Of a stretch of DNA of 64,000 nucleotides, positions 36,726 through 44,497 are shown in pieces. How positions within the stretch are numbered: the first letter of the stretch is position 1; each line of letters begins with the position of its first letter. The position numbers were made by a program, and so were the translations under genes. Under the pieces are notes generated by a model. It had not been told where the DNA came from. It saw only the letters and a list, made by a program, of their open reading frames with translations, and did not search any database. Source of the DNA: Xanthomonas sontii (GTDB lineage Bacteria > Pseudomonadota > Gammaproteobacteria > Xanthomonadales > Xanthomonadaceae); NCBI RefSeq assembly GCF_040529055.1, contig NZ_CP132342.1, positions 496,001-560,000 of the forward strand. Direction: 5' to 3'.

Positions 36726-39072
36726 GGCGGTTCTCCTGGGCCTCGCTGGCGGTCTCGCGCGAAATCAGCAGCGCCAGCACGAAATTGAACAGCACGCCCA
36801 GCGCCACGGTGCTGCCGATCGCGCGCAGCACCGGGATGCTGGAGGCGGCCAGCAGCGCGAACACCAGCAGGGTCATCAGGCTGCACACGATCAGCGCATG
36901 CAGGGTGCGCAACTGGTCGGCGCGGTCGTCGCCGGCGTGGTCGAAGAACAGCGCGTAGTCCAGGCCCAGGCCGGCGGCCAGGATCAGCGCGATCAGGTGG
37001 AACAGGTTCAGCTCGACCCCGCAGCCGCGCAGGATCGCCAGGATCAGCAGCGTGGTCAGCGCCATCGGCAGCAGCACGCGCACGATGCGCCGCGGCGTGC
37101 GCAAGGCGATCGCCACGGTCAGCGCCAGCAGCACCGCGGCCACACCCAGCGCGGCGAGCACGCGGCCGCGGTAGGCGGCGACCAGCGACTCGGAGGCGTC
37201 CTTCAGGTCCAGCAGTTGCGCGCCGCTGCCCTGCACCGCCCGCGCCAGCTGCGCCGGATCGCGCAGCCCGGTCAGCGACACCAGCGCGGTGGTGCGGTCC
37301 GCGCGCTCCAGCAGCAGGCCGCCGACGGGGGTCGCCAGCGGCGTGCCGTGCAGGTCGCGCGCGGTCAGCAGCGGCGCACTGCGCGCGGCCTGCAGGTCGG
37401 CCAGGAACGGCGCAAAGGCGTCGGCGCGGAACGGCGTGGCGGCGACCGCGGCGGCGGTGATCGCCTGCGCCTGCGCCGGATCGGGCAGAGCGGCCTGGCG
37501 CCGGCGCTGGGTGGCGGCGCTGGGCAGATAGCGCGCGGCCATGTCGTAGCCGGCCAGTTCGCCCTGCGCCACCAGCGCGTCCAGGCGCGGGCGCAGGCGT
37601 TCGGACGCGGCCAGCGCGGCCTCGGCGGAAGCCGCCGGCAGCGCCAGCACGTAGCGCACGTCGGGCGCACCCAGTTCCTGGCGCAGGTGCGCGTCGCGGG
37701 CCAGGCCGTCGGCCGGCACCGGGGTCAGCTTGGACAGGTCGTTCTGCCAGAACGGCCCCGGCGCGAACACGATCACCGCGGCCGCCAGCAGGGCCAGCGG
37801 CAGCAGCGACCAGCGCGGCCGCGGCAGCCGCGCGATGCCGCGCCACAGCCGCTCCAGCATCGGCGAATCGGCATGGTCGCGCGGCGAGGGGTCGATCAGC
37901 GCCGGCAGCAGCAGGCGCGTGGTCAGCGCCGCCACCAGCAGGCCGGCGATGGTGAACACCGCCAGCTGGCGCAGGCCGTCCACGCCGGAGAACAGGAAGG
38001 TGACGTAGGCGATGCAGGTGGAGACCACGCCGGTGGCCAGCGTCGGCCACAGATGACGCGCGTTCTCGCGTGGATCCAGGCCCGGGCGCTGATGGCTGAA
38101 CAGATGGATCGGGTAGTCCTGGACCACGCCGATCAGGGTGAAGCCGAACGCCACGGTGATCCCGTGCACGCCATCGAACAGCAGCGCCACCGCGCCCAGC
38201 CCGGCCAGGCCGGCGCTGGCCAGCGGCAGCACGCCCAGCACCGGGATCTTCCAGCTGCGGTAGGCGACCAGCAGCAGCACGATCAGCCCCACCGTATCCA
38301 GGGTGCCGATCCACTGCGCCTCGTTCTGGGTGCGCCCGCCGATCTCCACCGAGAACGCGCCAGGACCGGTCAGCGTCAGCGTGCTGCCGGTGCCGGCGCT
38401 GACCTTGGCGAAGGCGGCATGGATCGCATCCACCGCGCGCTGCTGGCCGGTGGGGTCGAAGCCGGCCGCGCGGGTCTGCGCCACCAGCAGCGCGTCCTTG
38501 CCGGCGCGGTCGAACCACACCCCGTCGCGCTGCTGCGGGCCGCCGGCCGGCTGCAGGCTCTCGGCCAGGTGCAGCACTTCCAGGGTGGGATCGCGCGGCA
38601 GCAGCGGCTCCACCATCGCCGCCGCCGGCGAGCCCAGGTCCTGCAGCCGCGCCTGCAGCGCATCGCGCAGGGTCGGCGCATCCAGCGGTTTGGCGTCGAA
38701 GCTGTCGCTGAGCAGATAGCGGTACGGCAGCAGGCGCGGCGGGATCGCGTCCAGGCCGGCGTCGGCGCCGTTGGCGACCAGTTCGAACACGTCGCGCTGC
38801 GCGGCCAGTTCGGCATGCAGCGCCTGCGATTGCTTGGCCAGCGTGGCCGGATCGGCCCCGGACAGCGACATCAGCAGCAGCCGCGAGCCAGGGCCTTCGC
38901 CGAGTTCGTCGAGCAGGAGTTTCTGCGCGGGAGTGCGGGCTTCCGGCATGAACTTGCGCAGATCACCGGACACCTGCAGTGCGTTGCCCAGCCAGATCCC
39001 GGCCACGGTCAGCAGCGCCAGCCACAGCAAGGCCAGCGAGATGCGCATCTTCGAACTGAGTTGGCGTGTCAC
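36715..39072 (-). CDS. MMPL/RND-family exporter of the xanthomonadin cluster
   Basis: This 785-residue inner-membrane protein has one N-terminal helix, a large periplasmic loop, five helices, a second large loop, and a closing group of helices, the usual RND/MMPL layout. GFTLIGVVQDYPIHLFSH and ILAAGLGLDYALFFDHAGDD are the conserved helix-4-like segments with acidic residues. It corresponds to the exporter found in every aryl polyene cluster and probably moves pigment lipid toward the outer membrane with the LolA-like protein. I take the GTG at 39072 as start: GGGGAG lies 8 bases upstream, and it matches the ATG of the duplicated fragment just upstream. It overlaps that fragment's stop by 4 bases (GTGA). 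Confidence 0.9.
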   Translation of the reverse strand: MTRQLSSKMRISLALLWLALLTVAGIWLGNALQVSGDLRKFMPEARTPAQKLLLDELGEGPGSRLLLMSLSGADPATLAKQSQALHAELAAQRDVFELVANGADAGLDAIPPRLLPYRYLLSDSFDAKPLDAPTLRDALQARLQDLGSPAAAMVEPLLPRDPTLEVLHLAESLQPAGGPQQRDGVWFDRAGKDALLVAQTRAAGFDPTGQQRAVDAIHAAFAKVSAGTGSTLTLTGPGAFSVEIGGRTQNEAQWIGTLDTVGLIVLLLVAYRSWKIPVLGVLPLASAGLAGLGAVALLFDGVHGITVAFGFTLIGVVQDYPIHLFSHQRPGLDPRENARHLWPTLATGVVSTCIAYVTFLFSGVDGLRQLAVFTIAGLLVAALTTRLLLPALIDPSPRDHADSPMLERLWRGIARLPRPRWSLLPLALLAAAVIVFAPGPFWQNDLSKLTPVPADGLARDAHLRQELGAPDVRYVLALPAASAEAALAASERLRPRLDALVAQGELAGYDMAARYLPSAATQRRRQAALPDPAQAQAITAAAVAATPFRADAFAPFLADLQAARSAPLLTARDLHGTPLATPVGGLLLERADRTTALVSLTGLRDPAQLARAVQGSGAQLLDLKDASESLVAAYRGRVLAALGVAAVLLALTVAIALRTPRRIVRVLLPMALTTLLILAILRGCGVELNLFHLIALILAAGLGLDYALFFDHAGDDRADQLRTLHALIVCSLMTLLVFALLAASSIPVLRAIGSTVALGVLFNFVLALLISRETASEAQENRHAH

Positions 39073-39290
39073 GACAGCCGCTCCCCAAACGCCCACTCGT
39101 TCAGACCCGGGGCCGCGGGCGCGGCATCGGGCATGACTGACCGCCGCCTGCTACCGCGGGCCGGCATGAACTTGCGCAAGTCGCCGGATACCTGCAGCGC
39201 ATTGCCCAGCAAGATGCCGGCCACGGTCAGCAGCGCCAGCCACAGCAGCGCCAGCGAGATGCGCATCTTCGAACTCAGGGCACGCTTCAT
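39069..39290 (-). CDS. 73-residue duplicated N-terminus of the exporter
   Basis: The first 43 residues (MKRALSSKMRISLALLWLAL and on to GDLRKFMP) match the start of the downstream MMPL exporter at about 40 of 43 positions; the remaining 30 (ARGSRRRSVMPDAAPAAPGL ...) are unrelated to it. At DNA level about 39162-39290 repeats about 38945-39072. The copy has its own ribosome site (GAGGA) and its TGA stop overlaps the exporter's GTG, so it would be translated and coupled. The product would be one transmembrane helix with a short periplasmic tail. It may be a leftover of tandem duplication or a small membrane subunit. Confidence 0.65.
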   Translation of the reverse strand: MKRALSSKMRISLALLWLALLTVAGILLGNALQVSGDLRKFMPARGSRRRSVMPDAAPAAPGLNEWAFGERLS

Positions 39291-39387
39291 CGCCGCGTCC
39301 TCAGGCCTGCCTGCACCGCGCGATCAGCCGCCGCACGCGCAGCCGTCAGGCCGGCAGCACGCTGCCGGCGGGCGCCTCGTGCGGGGA

Positions 39388-40035
39388 TCACGCCGCGTCG
39401 CCGTGGCACAGCGCGGTCAGCGCGGCGCCGTCGGCGAGGGCGCCGGCAGCCTGCGCGGCACCGGCCAGCAGGGTGCGCTGGACGTCGCCCTTGGCCGGGG
39501 TGGTCTCGATGCAGCGCAGTTCGGCGCCACGGCCGTACAGGTGCAGGCTGCGTACGTGCGCGGCCATGGCCGGATCCTTGGGCTGCAACTGCAGCTGCCA
39601 GCGCTCGCGGGTGCCGCTGCTGCTGATGTTGAACTGCTGCTGCAGCAGCGCGTGGTCGCCGGACAGCAGCGCGCCGAAACCGCTCTGCAGGCCGGCCAGT
39701 TCCGGCACGCGCGCCAGCGAGAAGCGCCGCGGCGGCTTGCCGTCGCGCTCCAGCGTGGCCTCGCCGCCACGCAGGGTGGTGGTCTCGTGGTACGGCGCGG
39801 TGACCTCGCGCACCAGCGTCTGCGCGTCCGGGCGGCGGTACTCGCCCTGCACCCGCAACGGCGTCTTCAGCAGCACCGAGCCGCGCAGTTCGACGAAGGC
39901 GGTGCTGACCGGCGCCGGCCGCGCCAGCTTCTGCAGGATCCAGTCGGCGTCCGGCGCCTCAGGCGATGCGGCGCTCAGCGGTGCGGCGCTGCACAGCAGT
40001 ATCAGCATCCACGGCAAGGTGCGGCGCATCGGCAT
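39388..40035 (-). CDS. LolA-like periplasmic carrier protein
   Basis: This protein of about 215 residues has an N-terminal signal sequence (MRRTLPWMLILLCSAAPLSA) and a LolA/LppX-type half-barrel: ADWILQKLARPAPVSTAFVE, LRVQGEYRRPDAQTLVREVT, then ELAGLQSGFGALLSGD. LolA-like proteins carry lipids across the periplasm and occur beside the MMPL exporter in aryl polyene clusters (ApeL). Its start lies 77 bases inside the upstream acyltransferase gene, an unusually long overlap. A second ATG two codons later (40029) is possible. Confidence 0.82.
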   Translation of the reverse strand: MPMRRTLPWMLILLCSAAPLSAASPEAPDADWILQKLARPAPVSTAFVELRGSVLLKTPLRVQGEYRRPDAQTLVREVTAPYHETTTLRGGEATLERDGKPPRRFSLARVPELAGLQSGFGALLSGDHALLQQQFNISSSGTRERWQLQLQPKDPAMAAHVRSLHLYGRGAELRCIETTPAKGDVQRTLLAGAAQAAGALADGAALTALCHGDAA

Positions 40036-40933
40036 GGCGGTTGTTCCAGAAGTCGTAGAAGTTGAACCAGTTGTAGGGCGCGGAGCGGGTGTAATGCTCC
40101 AGCCTGGCGGCGTAATCGCGGATGAGCGCGGCCAGCACCGGCGCACGCTGCCGGCGCGGCAGGTCCAGGCCTTCGCTGAAGGTCTCGAACACCAGCTCGT
40201 AGCGGTTGCCGCCGCGGTACAGCCCGAACGCCAGCACCACCGGCACCTTGAGCGCGGCGGCGATCAGCCACGGCGAGGTCGGGAACATGGCGCCCTGGCC
40301 GATGAACGCGGCCGGCAGCGCCGGATCCTCCGGGCGCGGCCGGTCCACCAGCAGCGCGACCAGCGCGCCCTCGTCGGTGGCCTGCTTGATCGCCATGACG
40401 ATGGAGGTGCTGTCCATGCCGGCGTCGATGATGTTGGCGGCCAGCTGCGGGTTCAGCGCGCCGAGCAGTTCGGTCATCGCCGGGTTGTGCGCCTTGTCCA
40501 GCACCACCTTGACCTGCACGTCCGGGCGCTCGGTGGCCAGTACCCGCAGCGCGTCGAAGCTGCCCAGGTGCGAGCCGAAGATCAGCACGCCGCGGCCGCG
40601 GTCCATCTGCGTGTGCAACTGGTCCAGGCCGCGGATCTGCACCCGGAACCGGTGCATCTGCCCGCACAGCATGAACACCCGGTCGAGGATGGTCGAGGCG
40701 AAGGTGTGGATGTGCCGGGCCACCTCCAGCAGCGTGGCCGGGCGGTCGAACACGCGGCTCAGGTAATGCCGCGAATCGCGCCGCTCCGGGCCGCGCACCA
40801 GCAGGAAGTACAGGGTGATCGGGTACAGCAGCAGGCGCCCGACGGCGCGGCCGCCATAGCGGGCGATGCTGCGGATCAGCCACAGGGCGAAGCGGCCGCC
40901 GCCTTCCGGGCGGTGCTTCCAGCCGGCGCTCAC
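39959..40933 (-). CDS. LpxL/HtrB-like acyltransferase of the xanthomonadin cluster
   Basis: This 324-residue protein has the lysophospholipid acyltransferase fold with HxxxxD in GSHLGSFDALR, a hydrophobic membrane-associating N-terminus (AVGRLLLYPITLYFLLV), and RPEDPALPAAFIGQGAMFP, typical of LpxL/HtrB-type enzymes. In aryl polyene clusters this acyltransferase is thought to move the finished polyene or an acyl chain onto the lipid head. Its 5' end overlaps the preceding dehydratase by 4 bases and its 3' end overlaps the LolA-like gene by 77. Confidence 0.88.
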   Translation of the reverse strand: MSAGWKHRPEGGGRFALWLIRSIARYGGRAVGRLLLYPITLYFLLVRGPERRDSRHYLSRVFDRPATLLEVARHIHTFASTILDRVFMLCGQMHRFRVQIRGLDQLHTQMDRGRGVLIFGSHLGSFDALRVLATERPDVQVKVVLDKAHNPAMTELLGALNPQLAANIIDAGMDSTSIVMAIKQATDEGALVALLVDRPRPEDPALPAAFIGQGAMFPTSPWLIAAALKVPVVLAFGLYRGGNRYELVFETFSEGLDLPRRQRAPVLAALIRDYAARLEHYTRSAPYNWFNFYDFWNNRHADAPHLAVDADTAVQRRTAERRIA

Positions 40934-41217
40934 GGCGCGGCCTCGGCGTTGAGTTCGCCGCTGACCAGCAGGTCCTCGCCACGCAGCACGCGGAAGCGCC
41001 AGCGCGGCGCGGCGCCGTCCAGTTCCACCCGCGCCGGCTGGCCGGGAAACAGCGGTTGCACGAACTTCACCTGCGGCAGGCGCAGCGGCGCGCGCGCGCC
41101 GTGCGCCGCCTCGACGGCCTGCAGCACGTGGTCCAGCACTACGACGCCGGGCACCACCGGGCGGCCCGGGAAGTGGCCGGGCAGGCTGGGATGATCATGC
41201 GGTACGACGAATTGCAT
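40930..41217 (-). CDS. Short hotdog dehydratase (ApeI-like)
   Basis: The 95-residue protein is a small FabA/FabZ-like hotdog: HPSLPGHFPGRPVVPGVVVL carries the family's HFPxxPxxPGV, followed by LDHVLQAVEAAHG. It is shorter than FabZ (about 150), as ApeI is, and probably pairs with the 148-residue dehydratase at 36279. It begins 9 bases after the acyltransferase stop and overlaps the next gene by 4 bases (ATGA). Confidence 0.85.
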   Translation of the reverse strand: MQFVVPHDHPSLPGHFPGRPVVPGVVVLDHVLQAVEAAHGARAPLRLPQVKFVQPLFPGQPARVELDGAAPRWRFRVLRGEDLLVSGELNAEAAP

Positions 41218-41226
41218 ACGGGCGAC

Positions 41227-41961
41227 TCATATCCTGGGTTCGAGCATGGCACGGACGGCCTGGTGCGCGCGCTGGGTCACTTCCTGGCGGTTCAGCGGGC
41301 CGTCCTCGCCGTTCACCCGGATCGGCGTGCCGATCCGCACCCGGATGACGCCGGGCCGGACCCGGAACAGGCTGGTCGGCGGCAGCACCTTGCCCGCCCC
41401 GTCCAGCGCCACCGGCACCACGTCCACCCCGGCGTCGATCGCGGCCTGCAGCAGCCCGGCCTTGAACTCGGCCAGCGCGCCGCTGCGGCTGCGGGTGCCT
41501 TCCGGGAACAGGCACAGGTCCTGGCCACGGCGCAGCAGCGCCGCCGCCTCGCGCCGCATCATCGCCCCGGCGCGGCGGCTGTCGCGGTCCAGGAACAGCA
41601 TGCCGGTCGCGCGCGCATACCAGTTCACGAACGGCACCTTCAGCATCTCGTCCTTGAGCAGGAAGCGCAGCGGCACCGGCAGCGCCATGAACAGCGCGCA
41701 GATGTCGATGATCGACTGGTGGTTGCTGACGAACAGGTGGTTGCGCGACCAGTCCACCCGCTCGCGGCCCTCCACCTGCAGCCGCGCCCCGGCGCCGAAC
41801 AGCAACACCGGCGCCCAGAACCGCGCGCCCATGCGCAGCGGCAGGCGCGGCCCGGTCAGCCGCAGCAGCACCAGTGCGACGACGATGCCCAGCGCGGTGT
41901 GCGCCAGGGTGAATACCAACTGCAGGGCGTTCCACACGGCCCAGGCCATGCGCGAAGGCAT
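41227..41961 (-). CDS. 1-acylglycerol-3-phosphate acyltransferase-like protein
   Basis: This protein of about 244 residues has an N-terminal membrane helix (LVFTLAHTALGIVVALVLL) and the four acyltransferase blocks: FVSNHQSIIDI (NHxxxxD), a middle GMLFLDRDSRRAG, LFPEGTRSR, and VVPVALDG. It resembles PlsC and the small acyltransferases in pigment clusters. The start is uncertain: ATG 41961 is used, but a GTG at 42003 (VQIIKENSKLPQAG) is in frame and only 28 bases after the upstream stop. Part of the reverse pigment operon. Confidence 0.87.
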   Translation of the reverse strand: MPSRMAWAVWNALQLVFTLAHTALGIVVALVLLRLTGPRLPLRMGARFWAPVLLFGAGARLQVEGRERVDWSRNHLFVSNHQSIIDICALFMALPVPLRFLLKDEMLKVPFVNWYARATGMLFLDRDSRRAGAMMRREAAALLRRGQDLCLFPEGTRSRSGALAEFKAGLLQAAIDAGVDVVPVALDGAGKVLPPTSLFRVRPGVIRVRIGTPIRVNGEDGPLNRQEVTQRAHQAVRAMLEPRI

Positions 41962-42031
41962 CCCAGCCTGCGGCAACTTGCTGTTTTCCTTGATGATCTG
42001 CACGACCCTTGCGTCCCCTGCACTTCGCGCG

Positions 42032-42763
42032 TCAGCGCAACAGATCGCGCCAAAAAACCGGCCCCAGCCGCGCCAGCCGGTGCAGGAAGTCGGGCAGATT
42101 ACGGTAGGGACGCTGCGGAAACCAGCGCCCGCGCAGCAGGTACTCGCCGACGAAGAAGCCGCCGATGACCCCGTAGCCCAGCAGATTGGCGAACAGCGAG
42201 GCGCGCGCATCGCTGATCGGCAGCGGCGAGGCCAGGCCCAGCTGCGCCAGCACCCCGCTGGGCTGGGCGCACAGCGCCAGCACCAGGTTGAGCAGGGTCA
42301 GCCCGACCAGCAGCAGGGTCCAGGCCAGGGTCAGGCGGCGGGTGTAGCGCAGTTGGTCCGGGGTGATCGGCATGCCGGCCTGCCGGTACAGGGCCTCGAC
42401 GATGCGGGTGATCAGCGGCGTGCGCCCGCGCTGCAGGCTGCGCCCGAAGAACCAGGCCACCCAGGCGGTGAACAGCACCGGCGGCGCGGCCAGCAGCAGC
42501 AGGGCGTGCGGCGAGCGCCACAGCGGCACCAGCGCCGCGGTCGCGGCGAGCGCCAGCGCCCAGGCCCAGGGCCGCCAGCGCGCCATCGGCTCCACCAGCA
42601 CCATCAGCACCAGCGCCGCGCCGGCCAGCACCGCCAGGTCCGGGCGGTGCGCGGCATTGGCCCAGTGCGCCAGTGGCGAGTAGGCCAGCGCCAGCAGCAC
42701 GCCCAGGGCCAGCGCCCAGGGCGCGGCGTCGGCCGGCTCAGCTGGTCTTGTTGGCTTCGACAT
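42032..42763 (-). CDS. COG4648-type membrane protein of the pigment cluster (ApeG-like)
   Basis: This 243-residue integral membrane protein has about six transmembrane helices (for example ALALGVLLALAYSPLAHW, LLLLAAPPVLFTAWVAWFFG) and ends with a basic soluble tail (PYRNLPDFLHRLARLGPVFW). It matches the type of uncharacterised membrane protein placed beside the ACP in aryl polyene clusters. It overlaps the ACP gene by 26 bases and is its immediate downstream partner. Role unproven. Confidence 0.8.
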   Translation of the reverse strand: MSKPTRPAEPADAAPWALALGVLLALAYSPLAHWANAAHRPDLAVLAGAALVLMVLVEPMARWRPWAWALALAATAALVPLWRSPHALLLLAAPPVLFTAWVAWFFGRSLQRGRTPLITRIVEALYRQAGMPITPDQLRYTRRLTLAWTLLLVGLTLLNLVLALCAQPSGVLAQLGLASPLPISDARASLFANLLGYGVIGGFFVGEYLLRGRWFPQRPYRNLPDFLHRLARLGPVFWRDLLR

Positions 42764-43007
42764 GCGCCGACAGCGCGCGCAGCGAGGCGAAGATACGGCG
42801 GTTCTCGTCGTTGTCCGAGCGCAGCTGGAAGCCGTAGCGCTTGCTGATCGCCAGCGCCAGTTCCAGGGCGTCGATCGAGTCCAGCCCCAGGCCGGTATTG
42901 AACAGCGGCGCCTCCGGATCGATGTCGCCGGGCTGGACGTCTTCCAGGTTCAGGCTCTCGACCAGCAGCTCGGCCAGTTCACGTTCGGCGGCGGTTTGCG
43001 AAGACAT
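42738..43007 (-). CDS. xanC: Acyl carrier protein of xanthomonadin synthesis
   Basis: This 89-residue ACP has the phosphopantetheine site at S44 within GLGLDSIDALEL. It carries the 3-hydroxybenzoyl starter and growing polyene as a thioester; XanC in Xanthomonas is charged by XanA2. I use the ATG at 43007 (GGAAG at 8-base spacing) rather than upstream starts. It leads the reverse pigment operon, and its promoter must lie in the 43008-43138 space shared with the divergent halogenase gene. It is the only ACP in the window. Confidence 0.9.
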   Translation of the reverse strand: MSSQTAAERELAELLVESLNLEDVQPGDIDPEAPLFNTGLGLDSIDALELALAISKRYGFQLRSDNDENRRIFASLRALSAHVEANKTS

Positions 43008-43091
43008 CCAGGGGCTTCCAGGCGAAAGGACGGGTGCGACAAGATGGTGCATCGGGCGCTGCGGCGCAACCATCGGCCCGCGAACGGCACG

Positions 43092-43098
43092 CTATCAT
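43092..43098 (+). promoter_or_regulatory. Possible -10 box upstream of the second halogenase gene
   Basis: The sequence CTATCAT contains TATCAT, five of six matches to the sigma70 -10 consensus, in the divergent region between the ACP gene and the halogenase gene. No good -35 is visible 17 bases upstream. If used, the start codon at 43097 would fall inside the promoter, supporting the downstream ATG at 43139. Confidence 0.35.
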
Positions 43099-43138
43099 GC
43101 CGTTTCGCCCCGCCGTTGCGCCCGCAGGTTCCCTCAGG

Positions 43139-44497
43139 ATGACGTCCGCCGCTGTTGCTTCCCCTCCCCCCACCGCACGCGACGCCGCGGCAGACACGCC
43201 CGACGTGCTGGTGATCGGCGGGGGGCCGGCCGGCTGCGCGGCGGCGATCGTGCTGGCGCAACGCGGCTGGCGGGTGACGGTGCTGGAAAAGGACCACCAC
43301 CCGCGCTTCCACATCGGCGAATCGCTGCTGCCGATGAACATGCCGATCCTGCAGCGGCTGGGCGTGCTCGACCAGGTGCGGGCGATCGGCGTGCTCAAGC
43401 TCGGCGCCGATTTCCCCAACGATGCCGGCGGCTACAACACCTTCCGTTTCGCGCACGCGCTGGGCGCGCAGTCCGACTTCGCGCTGCAGGTGCCGCGCGC
43501 CGACTTCGACCGGGTGCTGTTCGCGCAGGCGCGTGCGGTCGGCGCCGACGTGCACGAGGGCGTCCGCGTCGAGGCGGTGCAGCTGGACGGCGAGACGCCG
43601 ACGGTGCAGGCACGCGGCGCCGACGGCGTGCGCCACTACCGGCCGCGCTACCTGATCGACGCCAGCGGCCGCGACACCTTCCTCGGCAACACGCTCAAGC
43701 TCAAGCGCGCCAATCCGCGGCACCAGTCGGCGGCGCTGTTCAGCCATTTCCGCGGCGTGGCGCGGCGCCCCGGCGAGGACGCCGGCAACATCAGCATCTA
43801 TCGCCACGCGCACGGCTGGATGTGGCTGATCCCGCTGCCCGACGACGTGATGAGCGTGGGCGCGGTGTGCGACCCGGAGTACATGAAGACCCGCAAGGGC
43901 TGCGACAGCGAGACGTTCCTGCTGCGCACGCTGGCGCTGAATCCGGACGTGGTGGCGCGCATGGCCGGCGCGCAGCGCGTGGCGCCGGTGCATGCCACCG
44001 GCAACTACGCCTACGAATGCACGCGCATGAGCGGCCCGCGCTGGCTGATGCTCGGCGACGCCTACGCCTTCGTCGACCCGATGTTCTCCTCCGGCGTGTA
44101 CCTGGCCATGCACAGCGCCGAGCGCGGCGCGTCCGTGGTCGACGCGGCGCTGCGCGACCCGGCCAGCGAGGCGCGGCTGCAGCGGCGCCTGGAGCGGCAC
44201 CTGCGCGGCGGCCTGGACGAGTTCAAGTGGTTCATCTACCGCTTCACCTCGCCGACCATGCGCGAGCTGTTCGCGCAGCCGCGCAACGTGCTGCAGGTGG
44301 AACAGGCGGTGGTGGCGATGCTCGCCGGCGACGTCTTCGACAACCGTGCGGTGCTGCGCCGCCTGCGCGTGTTCCGCGCCATCTATGCGCTGTCCGCGGT
44401 GGCGATGCTGCCGCGGGCCTGGCGCGCCTGGCGCCACCGCCGCCGCCAGGCCCGCGAACAGTTCCACGGCGACACCTTGCACGGAGATACACCATGA
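43139..44497 (+). CDS. Flavin-dependent halogenase-type oxidoreductase (second)
   Basis: The 452-residue flavoprotein has GGGPAGCAA (residues 27-35), HIGESLLPMN, a lysine K87 (VLKLGADFPN) at the halogenase catalytic-lysine position, and WxWxIP (W227-M-W-L-I-P232). It differs clearly from the protein at 31371, so the two are not a recent duplication. Substrates cannot be read, but xanthomonadins can carry bromine and this lies next to xanB2. The start at 43139 leaves a short leader before the FAD fold; an ATG at 43097 is an alternative. It overlaps xanB2 by 4 bases. Confidence 0.87.
   Translation: MTSAAVASPPPTARDAAADTPDVLVIGGGPAGCAAAIVLAQRGWRVTVLEKDHHPRFHIGESLLPMNMPILQRLGVLDQVRAIGVLKLGADFPNDAGGYNTFRFAHALGAQSDFALQVPRADFDRVLFAQARAVGADVHEGVRVEAVQLDGETPTVQARGADGVRHYRPRYLIDASGRDTFLGNTLKLKRANPRHQSAALFSHFRGVARRPGEDAGNISIYRHAHGWMWLIPLPDDVMSVGAVCDPEYMKTRKGCDSETFLLRTLALNPDVVARMAGAQRVAPVHATGNYAYECTRMSGPRWLMLGDAYAFVDPMFSSGVYLAMHSAERGASVVDAALRDPASEARLQRRLERHLRGGLDEFKWFIYRFTSPTMRELFAQPRNVLQVEQAVVAMLAGDVFDNRAVLRRLRVFRAIYALSAVAMLPRAWRAWRHRRRQAREQFHGDTLHGDTP

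Noticed and set aside
38771..39136. Forward ORF opposite the start of the MMPL exporter gene
   Set aside because: It is antisense to the duplicated exporter start and its sequence mirrors that gene.
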